The position numbers and the translations under genes were made by a program. The notes under the pieces were generated by a model. That model searched no databases and was not told where the DNA came from. It saw only the letters and a list, made by a program, of their open reading frames with translations. Below, piece by piece: positions 10,232 to 20,295 of a stretch of DNA of 64,000 bases (position 1 is its first letter; each line of letters opens with the position of its first letter). This DNA comes from Streptomyces sp. MRC013 (GTDB taxonomy: Bacteria > Actinomycetota > Actinomycetes > Streptomycetales > Streptomycetaceae), in NCBI RefSeq assembly GCF_023614235.1, contig NZ_CP094264.1:4588001-4652000 (forward strand), given 5' to 3'.

Positions 10232-10899
10232 CCTGGTCGGAGATGCAGCCCCTGCTCGCCCAGGGCACCCTCGACACCCTCTACATGGTCCTGTGGGCCA
10301 CCGTCGCCTCCGTGCTCGGCGGGCTCCCCCTCGGCCTCCTCCTCGTCCTGACCGACCAGGGCGGACTGCTGCGCAACAAGGCCGTCAACAAGGTCGTCGG
10401 CGTCATCGTGAACATCGGCCGCTCACTGCCGTTCATCATCCTGCTGATCGCGCTGATCCCGTTCACCAAGCTCGTCGTGGGCACCTTCATCGGCCCGACC
10501 GCGATGATCGTCCCCCTCGCCGTCGGCGCCGTCCCGTTCTTCGCGCGCCTCGTCGAGACCGCCGTCCGCGAGGTCGACCACGGCCTCGTCGAAGCCGTCC
10601 AGTCCATGGGCGGCTCCGTCCCCACGATCATCCGCAAGGTGCTCCTGCCGCAGGCCCTGCCGTCCCTGGTCTCCGCCGTCACCACCACCGTGATCGTCCT
10701 CATCGGCTACTCGGCCATGGCGGGGGCGGTCGGCGGAGAGGGCCTCGGTTCCAAGGCCATCACCTACGGTTACCAGCGGTTCGACACCCCCTTCATGCTC
10801 GTCACCGTGGCGGTCCTGATCGTCGTCGTCTCCGCCGTCCAGCTCCTCGGCGACGGCGTCGTACGGCTCCTCGCCCGCCGGGGGCGCACCGCGTCCTGA
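10228..10899 (+). CDS. metI: Methionine ABC transporter permease
   Basis: A 223-residue inner-membrane permease with about five helices. The EAA-type loop that contacts the ATPase is seen as EAVQSMGGS followed by IIRKVLLPQALP near residues 130-150. The GTG start overlaps the metN stop (GTGA), indicating coupled translation. The order N-I-Q is the common one. Confidence 0.93.
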   Translation: MTWSEMQPLLAQGTLDTLYMVLWATVASVLGGLPLGLLLVLTDQGGLLRNKAVNKVVGVIVNIGRSLPFIILLIALIPFTKLVVGTFIGPTAMIVPLAVGAVPFFARLVETAVREVDHGLVEAVQSMGGSVPTIIRKVLLPQALPSLVSAVTTTVIVLIGYSAMAGAVGGEGLGSKAITYGYQRFDTPFMLVTVAVLIVVVSAVQLLGDGVVRLLARRGRTAS

Positions 10900-11000
10900 C
10901 CGGCCCCACCAGACTTCGCGCGACCCACACCGCTCGCGGCCGAAGAACGAGCCCGCACTCCTTGTCCGGGCGCTCCGTCACACAGAAAGAGGCACTCTTC

Positions 11001-11852
11001 GTGCGCAACCAGGTCAAGACCCTCGCCGCCTTCACCGGCATCACCGCCCTCGCCGTCGGCCTCACCGCCTGCGGCACCGCCTCCGACCCGGCCGCCTCCG
11101 GCTCCGGCGACGACGCGGCCAGGCCGCTCGTCGTCGCCGCCTCCCCCACGCCGCACGCCGACATCCTCGCGTACGTCAGGGACAACCTCGCCGGGAAGGC
11201 CGGCCTCAAGCTGGAGATCAAGGAGTTCACCGACTACGTCCTGCCCAACACCGCCACGCAGGACGGCCAGGTCGACGCCAACTACTTCCAGCACAAGCCC
11301 TACCTGGACGACTTCAACGAGAAGAACAAGACCACCATCGTCCCGGTGGCCGACGTCCACCTGGAGCCGCTCGGCCTCTACTCGCGGAAGCTGAAGTCCC
11401 TCAAGGACCTCAAGCCCGGCCAGACCGTCGCCGTCCCCAACGACACCACCAACGAGGGACGCGCCCTCAAGCTCCTCGCCGACAACGGCCTGATCACCCT
11501 CAAGGGCGGCGTCGGCGCCGACGCCGGGCTCTCCGACATCGCCGACCGGAAGGGCCTGGAGTTCAAGGAGCTGGAGGCCGCCACCGTCCCCCGGGCCCTG
11601 AGCGACGTCGACGCCGCCGTCGTCAACGGCAACTACGCCATCGAGGCCGGGCTCGCCCCCGCCGAGGACGCCCTCGTGCTGGAGAAGCCCGAGGGCAACC
11701 CGTACGCCAACCTCCTCGCCGTCAAGGAAGGCCGGGAGGACGACCCGCGGGTGAGGAAGCTCGCCGAACTCCTCGCCTCGCCCGAGGTCGCGAAGTACAT
11801 CGAGGACACCTACAAGGGCTCGGTGATCCCCGCCTCCGGCGCCGCGGAGTAA
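11001..11852 (+). CDS. metQ: Methionine-binding lipoprotein
   Basis: The solute-binding protein of the importer, 283 residues, anchored to the outer face of the membrane. A lipobox LTAC places the lipidated Cys at residue 24. The NLPA-family core follows (PHADILAYV, then NYFQHKPYLDDF near residue 93). The GTG start has a purine-rich AGAAAGAGG upstream. It is separated from metI by 101 bp, which may allow extra mRNA control of the binding protein level. A strong hairpin follows the gene. Confidence 0.93.
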   Translation: MRNQVKTLAAFTGITALAVGLTACGTASDPAASGSGDDAARPLVVAASPTPHADILAYVRDNLAGKAGLKLEIKEFTDYVLPNTATQDGQVDANYFQHKPYLDDFNEKNKTTIVPVADVHLEPLGLYSRKLKSLKDLKPGQTVAVPNDTTNEGRALKLLADNGLITLKGGVGADAGLSDIADRKGLEFKELEAATVPRALSDVDAAVVNGNYAIEAGLAPAEDALVLEKPEGNPYANLLAVKEGREDDPRVRKLAELLASPEVAKYIEDTYKGSVIPASGAAE

Positions 11853-11874
11853 CCCGCCGCGCCCGCGGCCCGCG

Positions 11875-11908
11875 GGGGCCCCGCACACCGCCCGGTGCGC
11901 GGGGCCCC
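11875..11908 (+). terminator. Hairpin terminator after metQ
   Basis: A 12-bp arm at 11875-11886 pairs with 11895-11908 with a 2-base bulge. It lies 23 bp after the metQ stop. Confidence 0.7.
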
Positions 11909-12003
11909 ACGCGTCCCGCCATGCACGGCCGCCCGCTCATGCTGCATGCTGTGCGTCCACGGCCTTCACCGCCCAGTCCCCGGCCACCGGCATGGAGTTG
12001 CGC

Positions 12004-12639
12004 ATGACCACCACCTTTCCGGACGTCTCCATCAGCACGGAACGGTTGGTGCTGCGCCCCTACGACGACGCGGACGTCCCCGCCCACGTCGAGATGATGA
12101 ACGACGAACTCGTCGTGGCCTGGACCTCCGCGCCCCACCCCTACACCGCCGCCCACGCCGAGGACTGGGTCCACCGGGCCGCCCCCGCCGAACGCACCAG
12201 CGGCCGCGGACTCGCCCTCGCCGTCACCGAGTTCCTCACCCAGCGCCTCGTCGGCGCCGTCCGCCTCCACCGCACCGACTGGCGCGCCCGCTCCGCCGAG
12301 ATCGCCTACATCACCGCCCCCTGGGCCCGCGGCGAGGGCTACGCCACCGAATCCGTCCTCGCCGTCGCCCGCTGGCTCTTCCGCGAGCAGCGGTTCGAGC
12401 GCCTCGAACTGCGCACCGCCGCCGGCAACACCGCGTCCCAGCAGGTCGCCCAGAAGATCGGCTGCGTCAGCGAGGGCGTCCTGCGCAACGCCTGGATAGC
12501 CCGCGTCCAGACGGAGAGCGGAACCTGGGCCGAGACCCGGACCGACCTCATCGTCTGGAGCCTCCTCCCCGAGGACCTCGAAGGTGCCGACGACCCCTAC
12601 GCCGGTCCCGGGCGCCGCGCGTACCCCGACTGGAACTGA
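12004..12639 (+). CDS. GNAT-family N-acetyltransferase (RimJ/RimL-like)
   Basis: 211 residues. The acetyl-CoA binding loop is seen as RGEGYATES near residues 109-117, and the C-terminal NTASQQVAQKIGC block near 140-155 is typical of the RimJ/RimL group, which acetylates protein N-termini or small amines. The ATG at 12004 is chosen because GGAG lies 6 bp upstream; an in-frame ATG at 11992 lacks this. Substrate unknown. Confidence 0.88.
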   Translation: MTTTFPDVSISTERLVLRPYDDADVPAHVEMMNDELVVAWTSAPHPYTAAHAEDWVHRAAPAERTSGRGLALAVTEFLTQRLVGAVRLHRTDWRARSAEIAYITAPWARGEGYATESVLAVARWLFREQRFERLELRTAAGNTASQQVAQKIGCVSEGVLRNAWIARVQTESGTWAETRTDLIVWSLLPEDLEGADDPYAGPGRRAYPDWN

Positions 12640-12727
12640 CCGCCCCGCCGCCCGCCGGGACGCCCCGCTTCCGGGTACGCTCGCAGCAGCCCCGACCTGC
12701 ACCGAAATCCCAGGGAGACACGCGAAG

Positions 12728-13942
12728 ATGGCCGACCGGGTCACGGTGATCGGATGGGACGGCTCACCCCTCACCGCCGCCGCGCGGTCCGCCCTCTCGG
12801 CCGCCACCCTCGTCGCCGGCGCCGCCCACCACCTCGCGCTCCCGGAGGTCCCCGAGCGGGCCGAGCGGATCCGCCTCGGCAGCGTCGACCTCGCCGCCCG
12901 CCGCATCGCCGGGCACCGCGGCACGGCCGTCGTCCTCGCCGACGGCGACCCCGGCTTCTTCGGCGTCGTCCGCACCCTGCGCGACCCCCGCCACGGCCTG
13001 GAGGTCGAGGTCGTCCCCGCCGTCTCCTCCGTCGCCGCCGCCTTCGCCCGCGCCGGCACGCCCTGGGACGACGCCCGCGTCGTCGTCGCCCACACCCGTA
13101 CGCTGCGCCGCGCCGTCAACGTCTGCCGCGCCCACCCCAAGGTCGCCGTCCTCACCTCCCCGGGCGCCGGCCCCGCCGAACTCGCCCTCATGCTCGACGG
13201 CGTCCACCGCACCTTCGTCATCTGCGAGGCCCTCGGCACCGACCACGAGCAGGTCACCGTCCTCACCTCCGACAAGGCGGCCGACCTCACCTGGCGCGAC
13301 CCCAACGTCGTCATCGCCATCGGCGGCCCCGCCCCCGCCGCCCCGGCCGGGGGCGGCTGGCTCATGGGCCCCGACCCCGGCCCGGTACGCGGCTGGGGCC
13401 TCGCCCCGGAGGAGTACGACGACCGCCCCGCCCCGCCCGGCACCGGCGAGGCACCCGTCCTGCGCGCCGCCCAGCTCGCCCGCCTCGGCCCGCGCGTCGG
13501 CGACCTCGTCTGGGACATCGGCACCGGATCCGGGGCCTTCGCCGCCGAGGCCGCCCGCTTCGGCGCCGCCGTCATCGCCGTCGACGCCGACCCGGCCGCC
13601 TGCGCCCGCGCCGAGACCGCCGCCCGCCGCCTCGGCGTCCAGCTCCAGGCCGTCGCCGGCCGCGCCCCCCACGTCCTGGAGCGCCTCCCCGAACCCGACG
13701 TCGTGCGCGTCGCCGGCGGGGGAGCGGAGGTCGTCGCCGCCTGCGCGGACCGCCGCCCCGAACGGATCGTCACCCACGCCGGCACCCGCGACGAGGCCGA
13801 GGCCGCCGGCGCGGCCCTCGCCGCCGGCGGCTACACCGTCGAGTGCGTCCTCCTCCAGTCCGTCGACCTCGACCCCGCCGCCTGGTCCGAACGCGACCGC
13901 TCGGTCGCCTTCCTCGTCGCCGGGCGCAGGCCCGCCCCGTGA
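12728..13942 (+). CDS. cobL: Precorrin-6Y C5,15-methyltransferase (decarboxylating)
   Basis: A two-domain cobalamin-pathway enzyme of 404 residues. The N-terminal half (about 1-205) is a CbiE-type tetrapyrrole methylase. The C-terminal half (about 225-404) is a CbiT-type methyltransferase with the SAM motif VWDIGTGSGAF near residue 262. Together they methylate C5 and C15 and decarboxylate the acetate chain. GGGAGA lies about 10 bp before the ATG. The next genes (bluB-cobT, cysG-like) belong to the same pathway, although the 300-bp spacer suggests a separate transcription start. Confidence 0.93.
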   Translation: MADRVTVIGWDGSPLTAAARSALSAATLVAGAAHHLALPEVPERAERIRLGSVDLAARRIAGHRGTAVVLADGDPGFFGVVRTLRDPRHGLEVEVVPAVSSVAAAFARAGTPWDDARVVVAHTRTLRRAVNVCRAHPKVAVLTSPGAGPAELALMLDGVHRTFVICEALGTDHEQVTVLTSDKAADLTWRDPNVVIAIGGPAPAAPAGGGWLMGPDPGPVRGWGLAPEEYDDRPAPPGTGEAPVLRAAQLARLGPRVGDLVWDIGTGSGAFAAEAARFGAAVIAVDADPAACARAETAARRLGVQLQAVAGRAPHVLERLPEPDVVRVAGGGAEVVAACADRRPERIVTHAGTRDEAEAAGAALAAGGYTVECVLLQSVDLDPAAWSERDRSVAFLVAGRRPAP

Positions 13943-14078
13943 TCCCGTCGCCGCGGGGGCCGGGTAGGCTGGCCGACCGTTCCACCACGATCGGGCGTTC
14001 GGCGTTTCGTTCGTCGACGCCCGTCGGAAGGCGCCCCCAGGGGCACCGCGTGAGAGAACACGACCGGGGGCGGGCGAC

Positions 14079-14246
14079 GTGGCGCAGTCCACAGCCGCCC
14101 GTGGCGGAAGCCGCTGCCAGGGGGCCCGGACACGGCGAGAATGCCGGATGACCGCACGCCGTTCGTGCCGCGCGGTGCGCGGGCTCGTTGTCGATGGCGG
14201 GCGGAAGTCTGAAGGAGCACAACCGATGGGCGAGGGGTACGCATGA
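14079..14246 (+). CDS. Possible 55-residue ORF coupled to bluB-cobT
   Basis: A GTG-started ORF, Arg-rich, ending in a TGA that overlaps the next ATG (ATGA). It has an internal ATG at 14226 with a strong AAGGAG in front, which alone would encode MGEGYA. About 70% of its third positions are G or C, clearly below the real genes nearby, so it may not encode a stable protein. It could act as a coupling or leader ORF. The rest of the spacer 13943-14242 shows only short inverted repeats; I saw no complete cobalamin riboswitch consensus. Confidence 0.25.
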   Translation: MAQSTAARGGSRCQGARTRRECRMTARRSCRAVRGLVVDGGRKSEGAQPMGEGYA

Positions 14247-17200
14247 CCGACACCGGCCAGGTCCCGGGCGAGGGGCAGCCGGAGAACGCAGGCATGGTGG
14301 AGCAGCCGGGCACGCCCGTCCCGGACGCGTACACCTTCCTCGACCCCTCCGGCGCCGCCGACGACGACGATCTGCTCCTGATGCCGGGCGCCCAGGGGGC
14401 CTGGACGGAGCCGCAGCCCGGCGTCGCCCCGGCCCCGCCCGTCACCGTGCCGGTGCCGCAGGCACCGCCCGCCGAGCCCCCCGCGCACGACCCGTTCGCC
14501 GCCCCGGGGAGCACCGCCCCCGCGCACGGGCAGCCCCCCTACGAGGCGGGCGCCCACGGAGGGGCCCCGGATCCCGGGACCGACGGCCGCGGCTCCGTGC
14601 ACGCTCCGTGGCACGCCCAGGCACCGGCCCCGCAGCAGGTCCCCCGGAGACCGCTGCACATGGGCCCGCCCATGCCCGACACGGGCGGCGTCGTACGCTC
14701 GCTCGCCGACCGCGGTCCCGCCCCCGCGCCGGCCCCCGGCCCCGAGCACCCGGACGTGACCGGTGCGGTGGTGCTGGGCGCGCAGCCGTGGCCGCAGCGG
14801 CCCGAGGAGGCGGAAGCGGTCGCCTCGGAGGCGACGGCGACGGGCGGGGCCGTCCCGGTGGAGGGCACGGCCCCGGCGGAGCCGCACCCTGTGCTGGCAC
14901 CGTCCCCGGTCCCGCCCCCCACCACGACGCGGCGCCGCAGCCGCCCCAGGACCCGGCGCGGACCGCTCCCGCCGACGGAGCCCCGGTGGCCTCCGGACCG
15001 GCCCCCGCCCCCGCGCAGGTCCCGGCCGGACAGGAGGCGGCAGCGCGGGAGGCGGTGCCGGCCGGGGCGCCCGCCCCGGCACCGGAACCGGCGGCCGTGC
15101 CCGCTCACGGTGCCCCGGCCCCGGAGGCGCCCGCCGACGCGGCACCGGCCGCCGCCGCACCGGTGCCCGCCGAGCCCGCCGCCGCACCGGTGCCCGGGGC
15201 GGAGCCGTCCGCCGCGGCCGCCGGGCCGGCCGGGCCCGCCGGGCCCTGGACGGCGGATTCCGCCGCGGAGCCCGGGCGGACGACCACCGACCCGTCGCCC
15301 GTTCCGGCGGTGCCCGCCGAGCCGGCCGCTCAGGTGCCCGCCGAGCCGGTGCCGGCCCCTTCCGGCGAGGAGGAGCACGCACCGGTTGCGCCCGGGGCCG
15401 GGGAACCGCCCGCCGGGGAGGCGCGCACGGTCCCGGCGGCCGACGCGGTACCCGTCGGCGGCGCCGCGCCCGAAGCGGCGGCCCGGCGGGACGGGGCACC
15501 CGCCGCCGACGTGCCCGCCCGGACTCCGGAGGACGGCGGCACGCCCGAGGACGCGCCCGCAGGACCGGTCGCCGCGGCCGTCCCGTCCGACGGGGAGGCG
15601 ACCGCCGGATCCGCGACCGGTGAGCCGCCCGCCGGTACGTCCGGACAGCCGCCCGCCGAGGCTTCCGCCGGCACGCCCGCACAGCCGCCCGCGGCCGAGG
15701 CGGCGCCCGCGCCGGTCGCGGCAGCCGAGGAGGTACCGGTCGGGGCCGCGCCCGGCGCGGGCGTCGAGAGCGGCACGCCCGCCGAGGACGTCCCCGGCGG
15801 CACGGCGCCCGCCCGGGACCCGGCCGCGGAAGCCCCCGCCGAGGCGGTGATCCCCGCCGACGACGCCCCCGAAGGGGATGTCCCCGCCGACGCGGCACCG
15901 GTCGGCGGAGCCCCCGCCGCCCCGGACGGCACCGCCCCGGACGTCCCGACCGCCTCGGACGCCTCGATCGGCCCGGATGACCCGACCGCCTCGGACGCCT
16001 CGATCGGCCCGGATGACCCGACCGCCTCGGACGCCCCGATCACCCCGGACGACACCGCCCCGGAGGGACGGGCCGCCGCGGAAGCCCCGAAAGCCGCCGA
16101 CGCCGTCCCCTCGGCCGTCAACGTCGTCTCCGCGTCCGCCGACGCCGCCCCCGCGGAAGCCCCGAAAGCCGCCGACGCCGCCTCCGCGGCCGCCGACGCC
16201 GCGGCGGTGGCCGCCGCCCCCGCGGCCGTCGACGCCGCCCCCGCCGACGCGGAGGCCGTTCCCGCGGCCCCGCCCGCCCCGGGCTACGCCGACGAGGAGC
16301 GGGAGGCGATCCTGCGGGTCATGCGGGAGCGGAGGGACGTCCGCAACGGGTTCCGCAGCGACCCCGTCCCGCACGAGGTCCTGCTGCGCGTCCTGGAGGC
16401 CGCCCACACGGCGCCCTCCGTGGGGCACTCCCAGCCGTGGGACTTCGTCGTCATCCGTTCCGCCGAGACGCGCCGCACGATGCACGAACTCGCCCAGCGC
16501 CAGCGCGAGGCGTACGCCAGGTCGCTGCCGAAGGGCCGGGCGAAGCAGTTCAAGGAACTGAAGATCGAGGCCATCCTCGACACCCCGGTGAACATCGTCG
16601 TCACCGCCGACCCGACCCGCGGCGGCCGCCACACCCTCGGCCGCCACACGCAACCGCAGATGGCCCCGTACTCCTCGGCGCTCGCGGTGGAGAACCTGTG
16701 GCTCGCCGCCCGTGCCGAGGGCCTCGGCGTCGGCTGGGTCAGCTTCTTCGACGAGCGCGAGATGGTCCGGGTCCTCGGTCTGCCCGACCACCTCGAAGTC
16801 GTCGCCTACCTGTGCGTCGGCTACGTCGACGAGTTCCCCGAGGAACCGGAGCTGATGCAGGCCGGCTGGTCGAAGCGGCGTCCCCTGTCCTGGGTCGTCC
16901 ACGAGGAGACGTACGGCCGCCGCGTCCTGCCCGGCGAGGAGCCGCACGACCTCCTCCAGGAGACCGTCGCGGGCATCCGCCCGCTGGACGCCAAGGCGCT
17001 CGGCGAGGCGTGGGAGCGGCAGAAGCGCATGACGAAGCCGGCCGGCGCGCTCGGCATGCTGGAGATCATCTCCGCGCAGCTGTGCGGCCTGTCCCGCACC
17101 TGCCCGCCGCCCATCCCGGAGCCCGCCGCCGTGGCGGTCTTCGCCGGGGACCACGGGGTGCACGCCCAGGGCGTCACGGCCTGGCCGCAGGAGGTGACGG

Positions 17201-18000
17201 CCCAGATGGTCGCCAACTTCCTCGGCGGCGGCGCCGTCTGCAACGCCTTCGCCAACCAGGTCGGCGCCGAGGTCTGCGTCGTGGACGTCGGCGTCGCCGC
17301 CGACCTCCCCGCCACCCCGGGCCTGCTGCCCCGCAAGGTCCGCGCCGGCACGGCCGACTTCACCGTCGGCCCCGCCCTCACCCGCGACGAGGTCCTCGCC
17401 GCCGTCGGGGTCGGCATCGAGACCGCCCGCGACCTCGTCACCGCCGGGAACAAGGCGATCCTCACCGGTGAGATGGGCATCGCCAACACCACCGCGTCGG
17501 CCGCGCTGATCTCCGTCTACACGGGCGCCGACCCGGCCGAGGTCACCGGCCGGGGCACGGGCGTCAACGACGAGACGTACGCCCGGAAGGTCGACGTCGT
17601 CCGGCGTGCCCTCGCCCTCCACCGGCCGGACCCGGCCGACCCGATCGGTGTGCTCGGCGCGGTCGGCGGCCTGGAGCACGCCGCGATGGTCGGCTTCATC
17701 CTGGGCGGGGCGTCGCTCCGTACGCCCGTCGTCCTCGACGGCGTCAGCGCGGGCGCGGCCGCCCTCGTGGCCCGCGCCGTCGCACCCGAGTCGGTCGCCG
17801 CGTGCATCGCCGGCCACCGCAGCGCCGAGCCCGGCCACACGGCGGCGCTCGGCAGGCTGGGCCTGCGCCCGCTCGTCGAACTGGACCTCCGCCTCGGCGA
17901 GGGCACCGGCGCCCTGCTGGCCCTGCCGCTGGTCCAGAGCGCGGCCCGCGCCATGCACGAGGTGGCGACGTTCGACGCGGCGGGCGTCACCGAGAAGTAG
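14243..18000 (+). CDS. BluB-CobT fusion with long Ala/Pro-rich N-terminus; apparent frameshift
   Basis: Two cobalamin lower-ligand enzymes in one chain. From about 16282 the sequence is BluB-like (5,6-dimethylbenzimidazole synthase, a nitroreductase-fold flavoenzyme; motifs RRDVRNGF and PSVGHSQPWDFV). From about 16980 it is CobT (nicotinate-nucleotide:DMB phosphoribosyltransferase; GDHGVHAQGVT and the C-terminal Glu-rich catalytic end). About 680 residues of Ala/Pro/Glu-rich linker precede them. The start MTDTGQVPGEG at 14243 (GAGGGG 6 bp upstream) is in a different frame from the enzymes. One extra C in the run 14915-14920 joins the frames and yields 1252 residues, so I infer an undercalled homopolymer. 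The fused domains make and activate the lower ligand in sequence. Confidence 0.88.
15949..16020 (+). repeat. Two identical tandem 36-bp units in the fusion gene linker
   Basis: Units 15949-15984 and 15985-16020 are identical and encode TASDASIGPDDP twice; a third, diverged unit begins at 16021. A second motif, AEAPKAADA, also occurs twice shortly after (near 16078 and 16156). In-frame repeats of this kind suggest the linker grows by slippage. Confidence 0.85.
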
Positions 18001-18207
18001 CACCGCGCGTCCGTGCGCGCCCCGCGGCCGGCCCGCCACCCCGGCGGACCGGCCGCGGGCGACGGCCGTCATGCGCCCGGCTCCGATCCCCCGAGCCCCG
18101 CCCCGTATCGTGGTCGTCAGCGCGCACCCCGCCCCACCAGCCACTTCACCGCCGCGGTGGCCCCGCACCCCGCACCCCGTACCATCCGCCGAGGAGACCA
18201 CACCGCC

Positions 18208-19440
18208 ATGGTCGAGAACGCCGAGCAACCCGCCTACCCCGTAGGACTCCGCCTCTCCGGGCGCCGCGTCGTCGTCCTCGGCGGCGGCCAGGTGGCCCAG
18301 CGCCGGCTCCCGGCGCTCGTCGCCGCGGGCGCCGACGTCACCCTCGTCTCCCCGTCCGCCACGGCGTCCGTGGAGGCCATGGCCGACGCCGGCGAGATCC
18401 GCTGGGAGCGCCGCCGGTACGAGGAGGGCGACCTCGCCGACACCTGGTACGCACTCATCGCGACCACCGACCCGGACGCCAACGCCCGCGCGTCCGCCGA
18501 GGCCGAGCGGACCAGGACCTGGTGCGTGCGCTCCGACGACGCCGAGGCCGCCACCGCCTGGACCCCGGCGACCGGCAGGATCGAGGGCGTCACCGTCGCC
18601 GTCCTCACCGGCAACGACCCGCGCCGCTCGACGGCCGTGCGCGACGCGATCGTCGAGGGCCTGCGCGACGGCACCCTCATCGCGCCCCAGCACCGCGACC
18701 GCGCCCCGTTCGTCGCCCTCGTCGGCGGCGGACCCGGCGACCCGGACCTCATCACCGTGCGCGGCCGCCGGCTCCTCGCCGAGGCGGACGTGGTGATCGC
18801 CGACCGGCTGGGCCCGCGCGACCTGCTCGACGAACTGCCCCCGCACGTCGAGGTGATCGACGCGGCGAAGATCCCGTACGGCCGGTTCATGGCCCAGGAG
18901 GCCATCAACGACGCGCTGATCGAGCACGCCAGGCGCGGCAGGTCCGTGGTCCGGCTCAAGGGCGGCGACCCGTTCGTCTTCGGCCGCGGCATGGAGGAGG
19001 CGCAGGCGCTGGCCGAGGCGGGCATCCCCTGCACGGTCGTCCCCGGCATCTCCAGCTCGATCTCCGTCCCGGGCGCCGCCGGCATCCCCGTCACCCACCG
19101 CGGGGTCGCCCACGAGTTCACCGTGGTCAGCGGCCACGTCGCCCCCGACGACCCGCGCTCCCTCGTCGACTGGGCCTCCCTGGCGAGGCTGCGCGGCACG
19201 CTCGTGGTCCTCATGGGAGTCGACAAGATCGGCAGGATCGCGGAGGCGCTGGTCGCCCACGGCAAGGACCCGGCCACGCCCCTCGCCCTGGTCCAGGAGG
19301 GCACCACCGCGGCGCAGCGCCGCGTGGACGCCACCCTGGCCACGGTCGCCGAGACGGTACGGGCCGAGGGCGTCCGCCCACCCGCCGTCATCGTGATCGG
19401 CGACGTGGTCCGCGAAGCCCCGGACGGGCACCGGCGCTGA
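18208..19440 (+). CDS. Siroheme synthase-type fusion (dehydrogenase/ferrochelatase domain plus uroporphyrinogen-III methyltransferase)
   Basis: 410 residues. Residues about 8-150 resemble the Met8/CysG N-domain that binds NAD (VVVLGGGQVAQRR). Residues about 165-405 are a CobA/SUMT domain with GGGPGDPDLITVRG, RLKGGDPFVFGRG and VVPGISSS. The methyltransferase makes precorrin-2, the branch point to cobalamin and siroheme; the N-domain oxidises it to sirohydrochlorin. GAGGAG lies 11 bp before the ATG at 18208. Being directly after bluB-cobT, it may serve both pathways. The ferrochelatase role is inferred from the family. Confidence 0.9.
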   Translation: MVENAEQPAYPVGLRLSGRRVVVLGGGQVAQRRLPALVAAGADVTLVSPSATASVEAMADAGEIRWERRRYEEGDLADTWYALIATTDPDANARASAEAERTRTWCVRSDDAEAATAWTPATGRIEGVTVAVLTGNDPRRSTAVRDAIVEGLRDGTLIAPQHRDRAPFVALVGGGPGDPDLITVRGRRLLAEADVVIADRLGPRDLLDELPPHVEVIDAAKIPYGRFMAQEAINDALIEHARRGRSVVRLKGGDPFVFGRGMEEAQALAEAGIPCTVVPGISSSISVPGAAGIPVTHRGVAHEFTVVSGHVAPDDPRSLVDWASLARLRGTLVVLMGVDKIGRIAEALVAHGKDPATPLALVQEGTTAAQRRVDATLATVAETVRAEGVRPPAVIVIGDVVREAPDGHRR

Positions 19441-19476
19441 CCCCCCATCCGCACCTCCGACAAGGCGGCAGCTCCC

Positions 19477-20295
19477 GTGGCAGAACTCCTCACCGTCGAC
19501 GACTCAGGCGACCCGCGCCTGCACGACTACACGGACCTCACCGACGTGGAACTGCGGCGCCGCCGCGAACCGCGGGAGGGCCTGTTCATCGCCGAGGGCG
19601 AGAAGGTCATCCGCCGTGCCCTGGCCGCCGGGTACGGGATGCGGTCGATGCTGCTCTCGGCGAAGTGGGTCGACGCGATGCGGGACGTCATCGACGGGGC
19701 CGAGGCCCCGGTGTACGTGGTGGACCCGGACCTCGCCGAACGGGTCACCGGCTACCACGTCCACCGCGGCGCGCTGGCCTCCATGCGCCGCGAGCCGCTG
19801 CCCGCGGCCCGGGACCTGCTCGCGGCGGCCCGCCGCGTGGCCGTCATGGAGTCCGTCAACGACCACACCAACGTCGGTGCCGTCTTCCGCAGCGCCGCGG
19901 CCCTCGGGATGGACGCGGTCCTGCTCTCCCCGGACTGCGCGGACCCGCTCTACCGGCGTTCGGTGAAGGTGTCGATGGGCGCGGTCTTCTCCGTCCCGTA
20001 CGCCCGCCTCGACGCCTGGCCGCACGACCTCTCGGCCGTGCGGGAGGCCGGCTTCCGGCTGCTGGCGCTGACGCCCGGTGAGGAGGCCGCCACCCTCGAC
20101 GAGGCGGCCCCGCACCGTCTGGAGCGGGTGGCGCTGATGCTGGGTGCCGAGGGCGACGGGCTGTCGGCGCGGGCGCTGCGCGCGGCCGACGAGCGGGTGC
20201 GCATCCCGATGGCGCACGGCGTCGACTCGCTGAACGTGGGCGCCGCGGCGGCCGTCGCCTTCTACGCCGTGACGGCGGGGCGCCCTCAGCCCTGA
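19477..20295 (+). CDS. SpoU-type tRNA/rRNA 2'-O-methyltransferase
   Basis: 272 residues with an N-terminal substrate-binding part (about 1-105) and a SPOUT knot domain. Motif 1 is NVGAVFRSAAALG near residue 131, motif 2 LMLGAEGDGLS near 221 and motif 3 the C-terminal IPMAHGVDSLNV. The GTG start is preceded by AAGGCGG. The target nucleotide is unknown. Its stop lies 10 bp inside the convergent kinase gene, so the 3' ends overlap. Confidence 0.9.
   Translation: MAELLTVDDSGDPRLHDYTDLTDVELRRRREPREGLFIAEGEKVIRRALAAGYGMRSMLLSAKWVDAMRDVIDGAEAPVYVVDPDLAERVTGYHVHRGALASMRREPLPAARDLLAAARRVAVMESVNDHTNVGAVFRSAAALGMDAVLLSPDCADPLYRRSVKVSMGAVFSVPYARLDAWPHDLSAVREAGFRLLALTPGEEAATLDEAAPHRLERVALMLGAEGDGLSARALRAADERVRIPMAHGVDSLNVGAAAAVAFYAVTAGRPQP

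Noticed and set aside
13943..14242. Possible cobalamin riboswitch before bluB-cobT
   Set aside because: The segment CTGCCAGGGGGCCCGG only weakly resembles a B12 box, and the other conserved parts are missing.
12764..19431. Very long minus-strand open frames (over 1000 codons) across the cobalamin genes
   Set aside because: They are antisense shadows caused by high G+C. The plus-strand genes have clear family motifs and the antisense products are low complexity.
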